DNA from: Pyruvatibacter sp. | Lineage (GTDB): Bacteria; Pseudomonadota; Alphaproteobacteria; CGMCC-115125 | Assembly (NCBI RefSeq): GCF_040219635.1 | Contig: NZ_JAVJSC010000004.1 | Coordinates: forward strand, 62,001-126,000 | Length of the DNA: 64,000 nt | Direction: 5' to 3' | The notes under the pieces: generated by a model | The model's input: only the letters and a program-made list of their open reading frames with translations | Databases searched by the model: none | Told to the model about the DNA's origin: nothing | Program-made: the position numbers and the translations under genes | Part shown: positions 26,095-34,604 of the stretch, piece by piece | How the letters are laid out: each line of letters opens with the position of its first letter | Numbering within the stretch: the stretch's first letter is position 1

Positions 26095-26110
26095 TTAAGG
26101 CAGCCTTAAC
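26095..26110. promoter_or_regulatory. Perfect CtrA box (TTAA-N7-TTAAC)
   Basis: The sequence TTAAGGCAGCCTTAAC matches the CtrA consensus exactly and is also internally symmetric. It lies between the RND pump stop codon and the unrecognised gene starting at 26176, 66 bp upstream of that ATG. This is a normal position for a CtrA-activated promoter, with the box overlapping the -35 region. Confidence 0.6.
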
Positions 26111-26175
26111 TGCGGTTGTGCCATGTTTCACTTGGCTTGGAGTTTGTCGAAACGCGGCGAAGCGGAGCGAGTACC

Positions 26176-26742
26176 ATGGCGAAAGCGCAGTTCCACAAGA
26201 ACCAGCGGGTCTATGTCAAACCGGTAGGAACATGGGCGCAGATTGAACGCGTACTGCCGCAATGGGCAAAAGACCTGGAAGAGCCTATCCGCATTTTTTA
26301 TGATGTGGGGCTTGGTCGCGACTTTGGCGCGGAAGAGCTCGCATGTGAGGCCAATCAGCAGGAAGTTTCCGGCTACGATGGTGAGAACTGGCGCGTCATG
26401 CGCGGCAAGAACAAATGGCAACAGCCCGAAGAATGCAGCCATCATCCCCATCCCGGCACCTATCCAATTGTTGTCACAGGTGACAATGATTGGGGCGGCT
26501 GGCGGGTGCCGGGCTCGGAATACGATTTGTACCCCGAGCGGGTCGAGTTTCAGGCCCGGCTTATTGCGGGCAGCACCCGTCTTTATCGGTTGACGCGCGA
26601 GCTTGTGGGATATGCTGAAGATCAGCCGGAAAACATCTCCAATGAGCTGATGAGCCTCATTCAGGACGCCAAGCAAACCCTGCAGGCTGTTGAGCAGGAC
26701 CCGGAATCCGTTCTGAAAAAGAAAACCGCCGCGACAGCGTGA
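26176..26742 (+). CDS. Conserved-looking hypothetical protein with upstream CtrA box
   Basis: A 188-residue soluble protein that I do not recognise. It begins MAKAQFHKNQRVYVKPVG, suggesting a small beta-rich N-terminal domain. A Trp-rich middle (GENWRVMRGKNKWQQPEE, followed by CSHHPHPGTYPIVVTGDND) contains Cys and clustered His residues that could bind metal. The C-terminal 60 residues are helical (LTRELVGYAEDQPENISNEL) and end in a Lys/Ala tail. There is no signal peptide or membrane segment. The start is set by GGAGCGAG before the ATG; an earlier ATG at 26116 is less likely. The CtrA box suggests cell-cycle-timed expression. Confidence 0.7.
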   Translation: MAKAQFHKNQRVYVKPVGTWAQIERVLPQWAKDLEEPIRIFYDVGLGRDFGAEELACEANQQEVSGYDGENWRVMRGKNKWQQPEECSHHPHPGTYPIVVTGDNDWGGWRVPGSEYDLYPERVEFQARLIAGSTRLYRLTRELVGYAEDQPENISNELMSLIQDAKQTLQAVEQDPESVLKKKTAATA

Positions 26743-26849
26743 GTTGTCAATGGCCACACGCTGGATATCGGCGCCTGGCCCCCTTTTTTCCGCCCGGCGT
26801 TTGCCTATAGTACGCACCCGATTTCGCGCATCTTCGTACTGGAACTCTG

Positions 26850-29522
26850 TTGACTGCTTTATCCCAGCGCACGCCCCCCGCAGCGCCGCCCGCCCCCGTT
26901 TATCTAAAAGACTACACCCAGCCTTCATGGCTGGTTGAAACCGTTACCCTTGATGTCCGGCTCGCACCTACCGCGACACGGGTTGATGCGACACTCACGA
27001 TTGCACCCAATCCGGATGCCGCCGTCCCGCCGACCACCATCACGCTGGATGGTGAACGCATGACACTGGTTTCAGTCGCGCTGGATGGTGCGGTGCTTGA
27101 CGCATCTGCCTATACACTCACAGACACATCGCTGACGCTGAACGACGTATCTGCCAAAGCGCACACGCTGGTGATCCAAACAGAGTGCGACCCGCAAGCC
27201 AACACGTCACTTACGGGCCTTTACCGTTCAAACGGCATCTACTGCACCCAGTGTGAGGCTGAAGGATTTCGGCGGATCACATATTTTCCCGACCGACCGG
27301 ATGTGCTGGCCCCCTACACGGTGCGCCTCGAAGCGGATGCCCAGGACTGTCCTGTTCTGCTGGCGAATGGCAATCTAGTTGAGCAAGACACCCTGCCCGA
27401 CGGCTGTCACTTTGCAGTGTGGCATGACCCGCACCCCAAGCCCTCCTATCTGTTTGCCATGGTGGCAGGAAACCTTGCTCACGTGGCGGATCGCTTTACC
27501 ACCATGTCAGGACGCGAGGTTGGCCTTGGCATTTATGTCGAGCATGGCAAGGCCGACCGCACAGCCTACGCGATGGACGCACTTAAACGCTCCATGGCCT
27601 GGGACGAGGAAGTGTATGGCCGTGAATACGACCTTGATGTTTTCAACATCGTTGCCGTCTCGGACTTCAACATGGGGGCGATGGAGAACAAGGGCCTCAA
27701 CATATTCAACGACAAATACATTCTGGTTCGGCCCGATACGGCAACCGATGCAGACTTTGCCAATGTGGAAGCGATCATCGCGCATGAATATTTCCACAAC
27801 TGGAGTGGCAATCGTGTCACCTGTCGCGACTGGTTTCAGCTCTGCCTCAAGGAAGGTCTGACGGTTTTTCGCGATCAGGAGTTTTCAAGCGACATGCGGT
27901 CGCGCCCGGTGAAGCGCATTGCTGACGTCAAAACCCTGCGGGCACATCAGTTTCCTGAAGATGCAGGACCGCTTTCACACCCGGTTCGACCCGCCAGCTA
28001 CATCGAGATCAACAATTTTTATACGGCAACGGTTTATGAAAAAGGTGCCGAAGTCGTCCGTATGCTGAAAGCATTGATCGGCGATGAAGCCTTCAGGGCA
28101 GGCATGGATCTGTATTTTGCTGACAATGACGGGCGGGCGGCAACGGTCGAGGATTTTCTCACCGCAATGGCTGCAGCATCAGGACGTGATCTGTCGCAGT
28201 TCAAGCGCTGGTACGACCAGGCGGGCACACCAGAGCTTGTTGTATCCGGACGTTACTCGCCGCTTGATGAGCGATATGCCCTGACCGTTGCACAATCAAC
28301 CACGCCAACGCCGGGTCAGTCCACCAAGGCCCCCTTACATATTCCGTTGGCTGTCGGGCTGATTGATCGGGACGGGAACGACATTGAACTGGTGGTGGAC
28401 GGCACGCAACAAGCCGGCACAACAGCGGTGATTGAACTGACCGGCACCGAACAGACCTATATTTTCGACAAGGTGACATCGCCGCCGGTGGTGTCGCTGC
28501 TGCGCGGTTTTTCCGCACCGGTAAAGCTCATAACCAACGGCAATGAGCAAGATTGGCTGTTTCGCATGGCGCATGATGCAGATCCGTGCGCACGGTGGGA
28601 AGCAGGGCAGACCTATGCGCGCGAATTGCTTGTAGGGATCACACGAGCCCTTAGTTCTGGCGGGAAAGCCCGCCGTGGCACACGCTATGCGGATGCGCTG
28701 CGTCATGTGCTGCTCGACGACACGCTTGAACCGGCTTTTGCTGCCATGATGCTGGACCTGCCAGGCGAAGCGGAACTGGCCCAGCACATCGGGGCAGACG
28801 TAAATGCAGATGCCATTCATGCCGCCCGCGCCCACTTGCAGGCTGCCGTCGCCGACCAGTTGGGCGATTTGCTGCTGGATCGTTATAGCCAGCTACAGTC
28901 CAACGCGGCATATAGCCCTGATGCGGAGCAGGCCGGGCGCCGCGCGCTCAAAAATGCCTGTCTGCGGCTATATGCAGGCCTTGCGAATGAAAACGCCGCA
29001 CGGCTGGCGGCAACGCAGTTTTCCGCCGCCAACAACATGACCGACACCGAAGCAGCGCTGGCCACACTTACCCACATGCAGCGGCCCGAACGCCAGATGG
29101 CCTTTGATCTGTTCTTCGAGCGCGCCGTCGGGGATCCACTGCTGCTGGACAAATGGTTTTCGCTGCAGGCCATGTCATCGCGCGCCGACACGCTATCCGC
29201 TGTTGAAACACTCGCACAGCATGAGGCTTTTTCACTGCGCCGGCCCAATACGGTGCGGGCGCTGGTAGGAGTTTTTGCGGGGTCGAACCCGGTTCGGTTC
29301 CACGCGGCGGACGGGTCTGGCTACCGTTTTGTGACCGGCATCGTCGCTGACCTGGATGCGATCAACCCACAGGTTGCCGCGCGTCTTCTGGGCACGCTGA
29401 AAAGCTGGCGTATCTATGATGCACCGCGCCGTGAAGCTGCCCGGCGGGCTGTTGCTGATTTGTTGTCGGGCGCAAAACTGTCAGAAGACACGTATGAGAT
29501 TGCCACACGCATGATTGCGTGA
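26850..29522 (+). CDS. pepN: Aminopeptidase N (M1 family)
   Basis: An 890-residue zinc aminopeptidase. The substrate-anchoring GAMEN motif is at 276-280. The zinc site HEYFHNW begins at His312 and its distal Glu lies in the following helix (LKEGLTVFRDQEF). An N-terminal beta domain and a C-terminal helical domain complete the PepN layout, and the length matches the Escherichia coli enzyme. It acts in the cytoplasm in peptide turnover. The start is TTG at 26850; no in-frame ATG lies near enough to replace it without losing conserved N-terminal residues. A TATAGT at 26806-26811 could be its -10 element. Confidence 0.94.
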   Translation: MTALSQRTPPAAPPAPVYLKDYTQPSWLVETVTLDVRLAPTATRVDATLTIAPNPDAAVPPTTITLDGERMTLVSVALDGAVLDASAYTLTDTSLTLNDVSAKAHTLVIQTECDPQANTSLTGLYRSNGIYCTQCEAEGFRRITYFPDRPDVLAPYTVRLEADAQDCPVLLANGNLVEQDTLPDGCHFAVWHDPHPKPSYLFAMVAGNLAHVADRFTTMSGREVGLGIYVEHGKADRTAYAMDALKRSMAWDEEVYGREYDLDVFNIVAVSDFNMGAMENKGLNIFNDKYILVRPDTATDADFANVEAIIAHEYFHNWSGNRVTCRDWFQLCLKEGLTVFRDQEFSSDMRSRPVKRIADVKTLRAHQFPEDAGPLSHPVRPASYIEINNFYTATVYEKGAEVVRMLKALIGDEAFRAGMDLYFADNDGRAATVEDFLTAMAAASGRDLSQFKRWYDQAGTPELVVSGRYSPLDERYALTVAQSTTPTPGQSTKAPLHIPLAVGLIDRDGNDIELVVDGTQQAGTTAVIELTGTEQTYIFDKVTSPPVVSLLRGFSAPVKLITNGNEQDWLFRMAHDADPCARWEAGQTYARELLVGITRALSSGGKARRGTRYADALRHVLLDDTLEPAFAAMMLDLPGEAELAQHIGADVNADAIHAARAHLQAAVADQLGDLLLDRYSQLQSNAAYSPDAEQAGRRALKNACLRLYAGLANENAARLAATQFSAANNMTDTEAALATLTHMQRPERQMAFDLFFERAVGDPLLLDKWFSLQAMSSRADTLSAVETLAQHEAFSLRRPNTVRALVGVFAGSNPVRFHAADGSGYRFVTGIVADLDAINPQVAARLLGTLKSWRIYDAPRREAARRAVADLLSGAKLSEDTYEIATRMIA

Positions 29523-29533
29523 TGGCTGATCGC

Positions 29534-29689
29534 GAGTCCTGTGCGGTCGCGACATGGGCGTTGTGTTCGCGAATCGCGAATCGTGAGTCTGCAAGGCAAC
29601 ACATTTCATCTGCTTAACGAAAAGTTAACGCGCGTCGCTGAACCCGTGTGGACACGTGGACTCAGTATGCGAATCATCATGAACGATTC
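29534..29689. promoter_or_regulatory. Cluster of seven GANTC (CcrM methylation) sites in the PleC-like promoter
   Basis: GANTC occurs with first bases at 29534, 29571, 29578, 29585, 29659, 29671 and 29685, seven sites in 156 bp where chance would give about one per 256 bp in even-composition DNA. Three of them (29571, 29578, 29585) are spaced exactly 7 bp apart. The cluster brackets the CtrA box at 29614-29629. Confidence 0.6.
29614..29629. promoter_or_regulatory. Perfect CtrA box (TTAA-N7-TTAAC) upstream of the PleC-like kinase
   Basis: TTAACGAAAAGTTAAC matches the CtrA consensus exactly. It lies 132 bp upstream of the preferred kinase start codon, inside the GANTC cluster. The combination is the hallmark of cell-cycle-controlled promoters in alphaproteobacteria. 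Confidence 0.65.
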
Positions 29690-29693
29690 GCAT
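29667..29693. promoter_or_regulatory. 9-bp inverted repeat carrying GANTC in both arms
   Basis: atgcgaatc (29667-29675) and gattcgcat (29685-29693) form a perfect inverted repeat around a 9-nt spacer, 68 bp upstream of the kinase ATG. Each arm contains one GANTC, so its methylation state would change symmetrically. It could be an operator for an unknown factor. Confidence 0.4.
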
Positions 29694-29760
29694 CATGGGG
29701 CGGACCTTTCGGGTCTGCGCAGGCCGCAAACGGCCCGCACGCGAGGGGAGCTTACAAGCG

Positions 29761-31995
29761 ATGAGTGATGTGCGTTTGACGGGACCAGCGACGGCGCGGG
29801 GCAGCACTGCCGCTACAGGGGACAGTCTGTGGAAGCGTTTCGGAGGTGCGATGAACGTCGTTGCAGCCTCACCGGACCGCGTTGCACCCACTCCAAAACG
29901 CACAATAGGTGACGAAGCCCGTGCGCGCATCTGGGCGCTGGTGTTTTCCGGCATCGTTATTGTCGCGTTCAACGGCATTGCCGCATGGCAGTTGCGTACA
30001 GATTATCGCGCCGGACTTGCGCAGGCCGAACATCATGTTTCCACGCTGGCACAAGCGTTGGCGGGTGACGCTGCTTTGGCAGCGCTTGACCGTCAGGCTT
30101 TGGCGCAGCGCATACAGCGGCTTGATTTGCGGCCGGGCATGAGTGTTACCCTTGAGGCGGCGGGCACGGCACAGCCGCAAGACGCGACCGGCGTTATTGA
30201 AAGCCGCGCGGTTATCTCCAACAGCACTCAACAGGTTGCCGTCTCCCTCCCCGTACGCGCGGCGTTGTCTGACTGGTATGCGACCCTGCCCTTTCATCTG
30301 GTGCTGATGGCGGGAGCATCTTTCTTTATCAGCATTCTGGGGGGTGGTCTGGTACGGCAGATTGAGCGCAAGTCTGCGGCCGACATTGCTCTCAAGGACA
30401 GTGAGCAACGGTTTGAGCTTGCGTTCGCCGGTGCCCGCTGCGGCATCTGGGACTGGGACCTGGCTGCCGGGAGGCTTTACTGGTCCGCCCCGATGTTTGC
30501 CCTGCTTGGCGAAAAACCGCGTGCGGCGCGCCTGAAACCCGATCAGGTCATGGCCTTTGTCCACCCCGATGATCGGCATATTCTACAGGAAGTCGAAGAC
30601 AGCGTGCGGCGCGGCACGCTTGGCTATGACACGACCTTTCGCCTGCGTCATTCGTCCGGTGACTGGGTGTGGGTGCGCGCCAAGGGGCAGGTGTGGCGTG
30701 GGCTGACGGCCCGCTCCGAGCGGCTGGTCGGAATTGCCATAGACATCACCGAACAAAAAATGGCCGAAGCCCGCGAGCGGACTGCCAACACGCGGCTAAG
30801 AGATGCCGTTGAAAGCATTTCGGAAGCATTTTCACTGTGGGATGCCAAGGGCCGATTGGTGCTGGCCAATGACAAGTTCCGTGCTTTTCATGGCATCAAG
30901 AAAGACACGGTTCCTGCCGGTGTCACAGCGCGCGATCTGGGCCTGCGGTCAGCAGAGGGTGAGTTGCTGCTGCCGGGCCGCATGGCAGATGCAACGAACC
31001 CGGAGCATCTCGAAGTCAAACTTCCCGGCGGCCGCTGGCTTCATCTCAGCGAGCGCCGTATGCGCGATGGCGGCATTGTTTCGGTCGGAACTGACATAAC
31101 AGCCCTCAAGCATCAGGAAGCCGAACTGGTACGCAAGCAGGATACGCTGACACAAACCGTGTCCGACCTAGAGGCGTCACGCCGCAAACTGCAGTCACAG
31201 GCAAGCCAGCTTGTTCAGCTTGCGGAGAAATATGCCGGGGCCAAAACCAAGGCCGAAGCGGCAAGCAGGTCCAAGTCAGAGTTTCTGGCGAATATGAGCC
31301 ACGAACTGCGCACACCGCTCAACGCGATCATCGGATTTTCAGAGATCATGCGTAAGCAGATGTTTGGCCCCCTTGGTGCTGACAAATATGGCGAGTACGC
31401 GACCGACATAAACGCCAGCGGCCAGCATCTGCTGGATGTCATCAATGATATTCTGGATATGTCAAAGATCGAGGCGGGCAAGTGGACTTTGGAAACCGCC
31501 CCGCTTGACGTGTCGGAGACAATTTTTGAGACCCTGCGTATTGTGTCCGGGCGGGCCGGCGAGGCGCAGATCAATTTAGTGTCTGAGCCCAAAGACCTGC
31601 CGCTCATCAATGCCGACAGGCGCGCGGTCAAACAGGTGCTGCTTAACCTTCTGACAAACGGCATCAAGTTCACACCTGCGGGTGGCAATGTCAGAGTTGA
31701 TGCCGAAACAACGACTGACAATCAGTTTGTTGCCCTGCGCATCAGTGATACCGGCATTGGTATTGATGCGGATGATATTGAAAAACTGGGCCGTCCGTTC
31801 GAGCAGGTCGAAAGCCAGCACGCCAAGACCCATGAAGGCACCGGGCTTGGTCTTGCGCTGTCGCGGTCGCTGATCGAGTTGCATGGGGGGACGCTGACAA
31901 TTGAAAGCGAACCAGGTGTGGGCACTCAGGTGACCATTACGCTGCCGGTTTCACAAAACGGCACGAGCACCTCCAAGCCTTCCGCTACAGGCTAA
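29761..31995 (+). CDS. PleC-like PAS-domain sensor histidine kinase
   Basis: A 744-residue kinase. Two membrane segments (about 57-77 and 178-198) flank a periplasmic loop of roughly 100 residues, then come a PAS/PAC pair (about 213-335), a second PAS (about 345-450), a coiled coil (450-505), HisKA with His514 in ANMSHELRTPLNAIIGF, and HATPase_c with SDTGIGIDADD and GTGLGLALS. The kinase core is very close in wording to PleC/DivJ, which set DivK phosphorylation and so CtrA activity. ATG 29761 is used; ATG 29851 follows a better GGAGG site and is a real alternative. The promoter has a CtrA box and GANTC sites. The stop overlaps the convergent metal-sensor-like gene by 4 bp. Confidence 0.85.
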   Translation: MSDVRLTGPATARGSTAATGDSLWKRFGGAMNVVAASPDRVAPTPKRTIGDEARARIWALVFSGIVIVAFNGIAAWQLRTDYRAGLAQAEHHVSTLAQALAGDAALAALDRQALAQRIQRLDLRPGMSVTLEAAGTAQPQDATGVIESRAVISNSTQQVAVSLPVRAALSDWYATLPFHLVLMAGASFFISILGGGLVRQIERKSAADIALKDSEQRFELAFAGARCGIWDWDLAAGRLYWSAPMFALLGEKPRAARLKPDQVMAFVHPDDRHILQEVEDSVRRGTLGYDTTFRLRHSSGDWVWVRAKGQVWRGLTARSERLVGIAIDITEQKMAEARERTANTRLRDAVESISEAFSLWDAKGRLVLANDKFRAFHGIKKDTVPAGVTARDLGLRSAEGELLLPGRMADATNPEHLEVKLPGGRWLHLSERRMRDGGIVSVGTDITALKHQEAELVRKQDTLTQTVSDLEASRRKLQSQASQLVQLAEKYAGAKTKAEAASRSKSEFLANMSHELRTPLNAIIGFSEIMRKQMFGPLGADKYGEYATDINASGQHLLDVINDILDMSKIEAGKWTLETAPLDVSETIFETLRIVSGRAGEAQINLVSEPKDLPLINADRRAVKQVLLNLLTNGIKFTPAGGNVRVDAETTTDNQFVALRISDTGIGIDADDIEKLGRPFEQVESQHAKTHEGTGLGLALSRSLIELHGGTLTIESEPGVGTQVTITLPVSQNGTSTSKPSATG

Positions 31996-32537
31996 CGTTG
32001 TTCGCCCGCGCGCTCCGGGCCATGGCCGCCTGGAACGCCATCCCTTTGTCGACCGCCTGGTCCACGCATGTTCATAAAAGCGTCTGCAAACTTATCGCGC
32101 TGTTCTGGTGAGAGATTTGCGAGCATACGCGTCAGCGGCGTCTGGATTGATGATGTAAGATCAACATGGGCGTCACGAACGGCCTCAAAGGCATTTGCCA
32201 GCGCCTGCGGATCGTAAGGCTCCGCCCGCATGGCTTCCACAACAGCCGTATGCTGAACCCGGATGGCTTTGAACTTCTGGCGCAAGTCGGGGACTTCACT
32301 TCGCAGTTCCCGCAATACTTTGCGGCCCTCTTGCGGCCCAAGGATGGAAATGAACATGCGCGGGCTGGGCATCATATTAGTGGCGGGAGGACCGCCAGCG
32401 CCACGCGCGTGGTCGGGACCGCCAAACATCGGCCGCCCAACCAGCAAGCCTGCGAAAAACAGATTAAGCGCGATTGAAGCAAACAGCGCCACGGCAACCC
32501 ACCGTCGGCGCGGTGAGGCTGAAGAACTATCCATCAT
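31992..32537 (-). CDS. Periplasmic heavy-metal sensor-like protein (CnrR/ZraP-related)
   Basis: A 181-residue protein with one N-terminal membrane segment (about 13-33) and a periplasmic helical domain. The conserved pieces LRELRSEVPDLRQKFKAIRVQ and LANLSPEQRDKFADAFMN resemble the LTxxQ-like region of CnrR/ZraP/CpxP-type envelope sensors. The tail is rich in Gly, Arg and His and could bind metal. The ATG at 32537, with GAGG upstream, overlaps the previous gene by 11 bp, so translation is coupled. It is the last gene of a sigma / probable anti-sigma / sensor operon and may modulate release of the sigma factor. Confidence 0.72.
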   Translation of the reverse strand: MMDSSSASPRRRWVAVALFASIALNLFFAGLLVGRPMFGGPDHARGAGGPPATNMMPSPRMFISILGPQEGRKVLRELRSEVPDLRQKFKAIRVQHTAVVEAMRAEPYDPQALANAFEAVRDAHVDLTSSIQTPLTRMLANLSPEQRDKFADAFMNMRGPGGRQRDGVPGGHGPERAGEQR

Positions 32538-33024
32538 ATGCCCAGTCCTCAAAATCACCGCTTACGCCATACAGGATCAGCGATGCAGCGTCTTCATCCG
32601 ACAGCAGCGCTGCCAGCTCAGTTTGTGTGGTTGTATCTGACGCAGGCATGATACCTGCCGCACCCACGAAAATGCCGATTGCCAACGATGCTGCCAACCC
32701 TACCGCAGGTTGCCACAAAGGCAGTTCGGGCCACAGCGCGCGTGCAGTGCCTAGTATATGTGACGCAAAAGGCCGTGATTTTGAAACTGCATTTTGCGAT
32801 CTGGGTGAAGGTGCTGCGGCCAAGACAGCGTTCAACAAAGCCGCAGATACCGTCGGCCGGTTGGCTGTCATCAGCGCATCAAGTTGTGCTGCTTCGTCGC
32901 GATATGCTGCAAGCAACGTGTCATGCTGTATCAGCGCCAGTGCCGCATACCGCTCATGCTGTGGCCATCTTTTGGGATTGGCACCATAGGCATCGATTAT
33001 GCTGCGCACACGGTCTGGGGTCAT
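32527..33024 (-). CDS. Probable anti-sigma factor (single-pass membrane protein)
   Basis: A 165-residue protein: a cytoplasmic N-terminal helical part (MTPDRVRSIIDAYGANPKRW onward), one membrane helix (about 105-127), and a short acidic periplasmic tail. It has no zinc-binding HxxxCxxC motif, so it is not a ZAS-type anti-sigma factor. Its start ATGA overlaps the sigma-factor stop and its end overlaps the sensor-like gene. That order (ECF sigma, membrane protein, periplasmic sensor) is the main reason for the anti-sigma call; sequence alone would leave it hypothetical. Confidence 0.6.
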   Translation of the reverse strand: MTPDRVRSIIDAYGANPKRWPQHERYAALALIQHDTLLAAYRDEAAQLDALMTANRPTVSAALLNAVLAAAPSPRSQNAVSKSRPFASHILGTARALWPELPLWQPAVGLAASLAIGIFVGAAGIMPASDTTTQTELAALLSDEDAASLILYGVSGDFEDWAYDG

Positions 33025-33665
33025 GACACCTCTCCTAAAAGATCATCTTTTTGAGCCATCAGACTCTGTTTCAGCCCGCGACGACCACGCGCCAGTAACG
33101 ATTCAAGCGCATCCACACTTATCTCCATGGCTTTTGCGGCCTCGATGTTGCTCATCTCTTCGTAATGGACCAGCACAATGGCGGCGCGTTGACGCTCAGG
33201 AAGCGACGCAACTGCCTGTTCAAGCACACCGGCATTTTCGCGCGTCGCCAGCGCCGTGTCGGCGCGCGGAGCATCGTCAGCCAGTTCCGGCGCATCTTCG
33301 AGCGGGGTTACCTGGCCCCGGCTGACCTTGCGCAGCCGATCGTAGCAAAGGTTGATCGCGATGCGCGTGACCCATGTGCTCAGCCTGGCACCTTTTGGAC
33401 TCCAGCGACCTGCGTTTTTCCAAACCCTCAGGAATGTCTCCTGCGCCACGTCATCCGCGTCACTGTCGTTTCGCAACATGCGCCGTGCGACGGCGTAAAC
33501 CATTGGCAAAAACTGCTCGGTCGCTTCGCGGATGGCCGCAGGTTCTCCCCGGGCAATACGGGATGCCAGACCCGCGTCCTCTTCGGCGGCGGTCTTCGCG
33601 GCGGTATTTGCGCTGCGGCCCAATTGTATGCCTGGCCGTTTTGCCACGCGATCCCCTTGCGTCAT
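33021..33665 (-). CDS. ECF-type RNA polymerase sigma factor
   Basis: A 214-residue group 4 sigma factor. Region 2 is seen in MVYAVARRMLRNDSDADDVA and ETFLRVWKNAGRW, and region 4 in LPERQRAAIVLVHYEEMSNI with a helix-turn-helix to LLARGRRGLKQSL. No region 1 or 3 and no C-terminal extension. Several in-frame starts exist up to 33788; ATG 33665 (MTQGDRVAKRPG) is used, which still leaves an unusually long N-terminus before region 2. It heads an overlapping three-gene operon and probably responds to an envelope or metal signal through the two downstream membrane proteins. Confidence 0.85.
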   Translation of the reverse strand: MTQGDRVAKRPGIQLGRSANTAAKTAAEEDAGLASRIARGEPAAIREATEQFLPMVYAVARRMLRNDSDADDVAQETFLRVWKNAGRWSPKGARLSTWVTRIAINLCYDRLRKVSRGQVTPLEDAPELADDAPRADTALATRENAGVLEQAVASLPERQRAAIVLVHYEEMSNIEAAKAMEISVDALESLLARGRRGLKQSLMAQKDDLLGEVS

Positions 33666-33794
33666 TTCCAGCCCGCCGTTTGGCTGATGCTGCCATCGTG
33701 CCTGCGAAACTCCTGCCATTGCAATCGTGTAGATGGCACGGGTATCCACAGAATATGCTGATACCCGTGCTACTTTTGCGTTTCTCATACAGCG

Positions 33795-34376
33795 TTATTT
33801 TGTGCGGTCTGCCTTTCGCGCATCGCGCATTGCCTTGTGAGCAGCGCGCATTTCCTCCTGCGTGATATCACCGCTGCTGTCGGCGTCAGCACGGGCAAAC
33901 AGCATATCCACACTTGCAGTGGTGAACTCGCTCTCACTCACAGTGCCGTCGCCATTGGCGTCAAGGCTGGCAAAACGCTCGGCACGACGACTTTCACGTG
34001 TGTCGTCGCGTTTTTGGGCGGCAGATTTCATTTCATCCATGGTGATGGCGCCATTGCTGTCGGCATCCATCCGCGCGAAACGAGCCTCCATCCGCGCAGC
34101 CCGATCTTCGTCGCTTACATCTTGCTTGCCATTTTTATGGCCGGCGTGTTTGCCGCCATGGCGACCAAGCTCGTCGGGGGTCAGGGTACCGGAATTGTCC
34201 TTGTCCATTTTGGCAAACCGGGCGGTGCTCATGGCCAGAGCTTCGCTTCTGGAAATGGCGCCATTGCTGTCTGTGTCGGCGCGGGCGAAGCGCTCGCCAC
34301 CATGGCCGCCCGCCGCAAGAGCCACACCACCGGCCAGTGTGAGTGTGAGGGCTGTAACTGCTGCAATCTTCATCAT
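33795..34376 (-). CDS. Secreted EF-hand calcium-binding protein
   Basis: A 193-residue protein with a Sec signal peptide (MMKIAAVTALTLTLAGGVALA) and at least five EF-hand loops: ADTDSNGAISRSE, MDKDNSGTLTPDE, MDADSNGAITMDE, LDANGDGTVSESE and ADADSSGDITQEE. All loops keep Asp or Asn at the first, third and fifth chelating positions and an acidic twelfth residue, so calcium binding is likely. The protein should be periplasmic or exported. It lies upstream of the sigma-factor operon on the same strand, with about 130 bp between, so the two may be functionally linked. No enzymatic domain is present. Confidence 0.85.
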   Translation of the reverse strand: MMKIAAVTALTLTLAGGVALAAGGHGGERFARADTDSNGAISRSEALAMSTARFAKMDKDNSGTLTPDELGRHGGKHAGHKNGKQDVSDEDRAARMEARFARMDADSNGAITMDEMKSAAQKRDDTRESRRAERFASLDANGDGTVSESEFTTASVDMLFARADADSSGDITQEEMRAAHKAMRDARKADRTK

Positions 34377-34435
34377 CTGTGTCGTCCTTCGGTAAAATAA
34401 GGGTGTGTATTTGCCCCACATGCCCGTGAGCGATA

Positions 34436-34496
34436 CCGGTGCGGCGCATTACCGGCACCAAGGGGGTGGACGCCGGACGCTAATGCGCCACACCGG
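34436..34496. repeat. Long inverted repeat with nested stem, 5' of the EF-hand gene
   Basis: Outer arms ccggtgcggcgcatta (34436-34451) and taatgcgccacaccgg (34481-34496) pair at 15 of 16 positions. Inside, ccggc (34452-34456) pairs with gccgg (34472-34476). No T-run follows on either strand. Position fits a 5' leader structure of the EF-hand mRNA or a factor-dependent terminator of the upstream operon. Confidence 0.55.
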
Positions 34497-34604
34497 ATGA
34501 CCAACGCTAAAAGAAGCATTTTGAGGGATGCCGACCAGCCGGGAGGCACTCAGGGGAGATGTGCATTACCCGATGGCTCTCTTGACGGCGTTGGTCGTTG
34601 CCGT

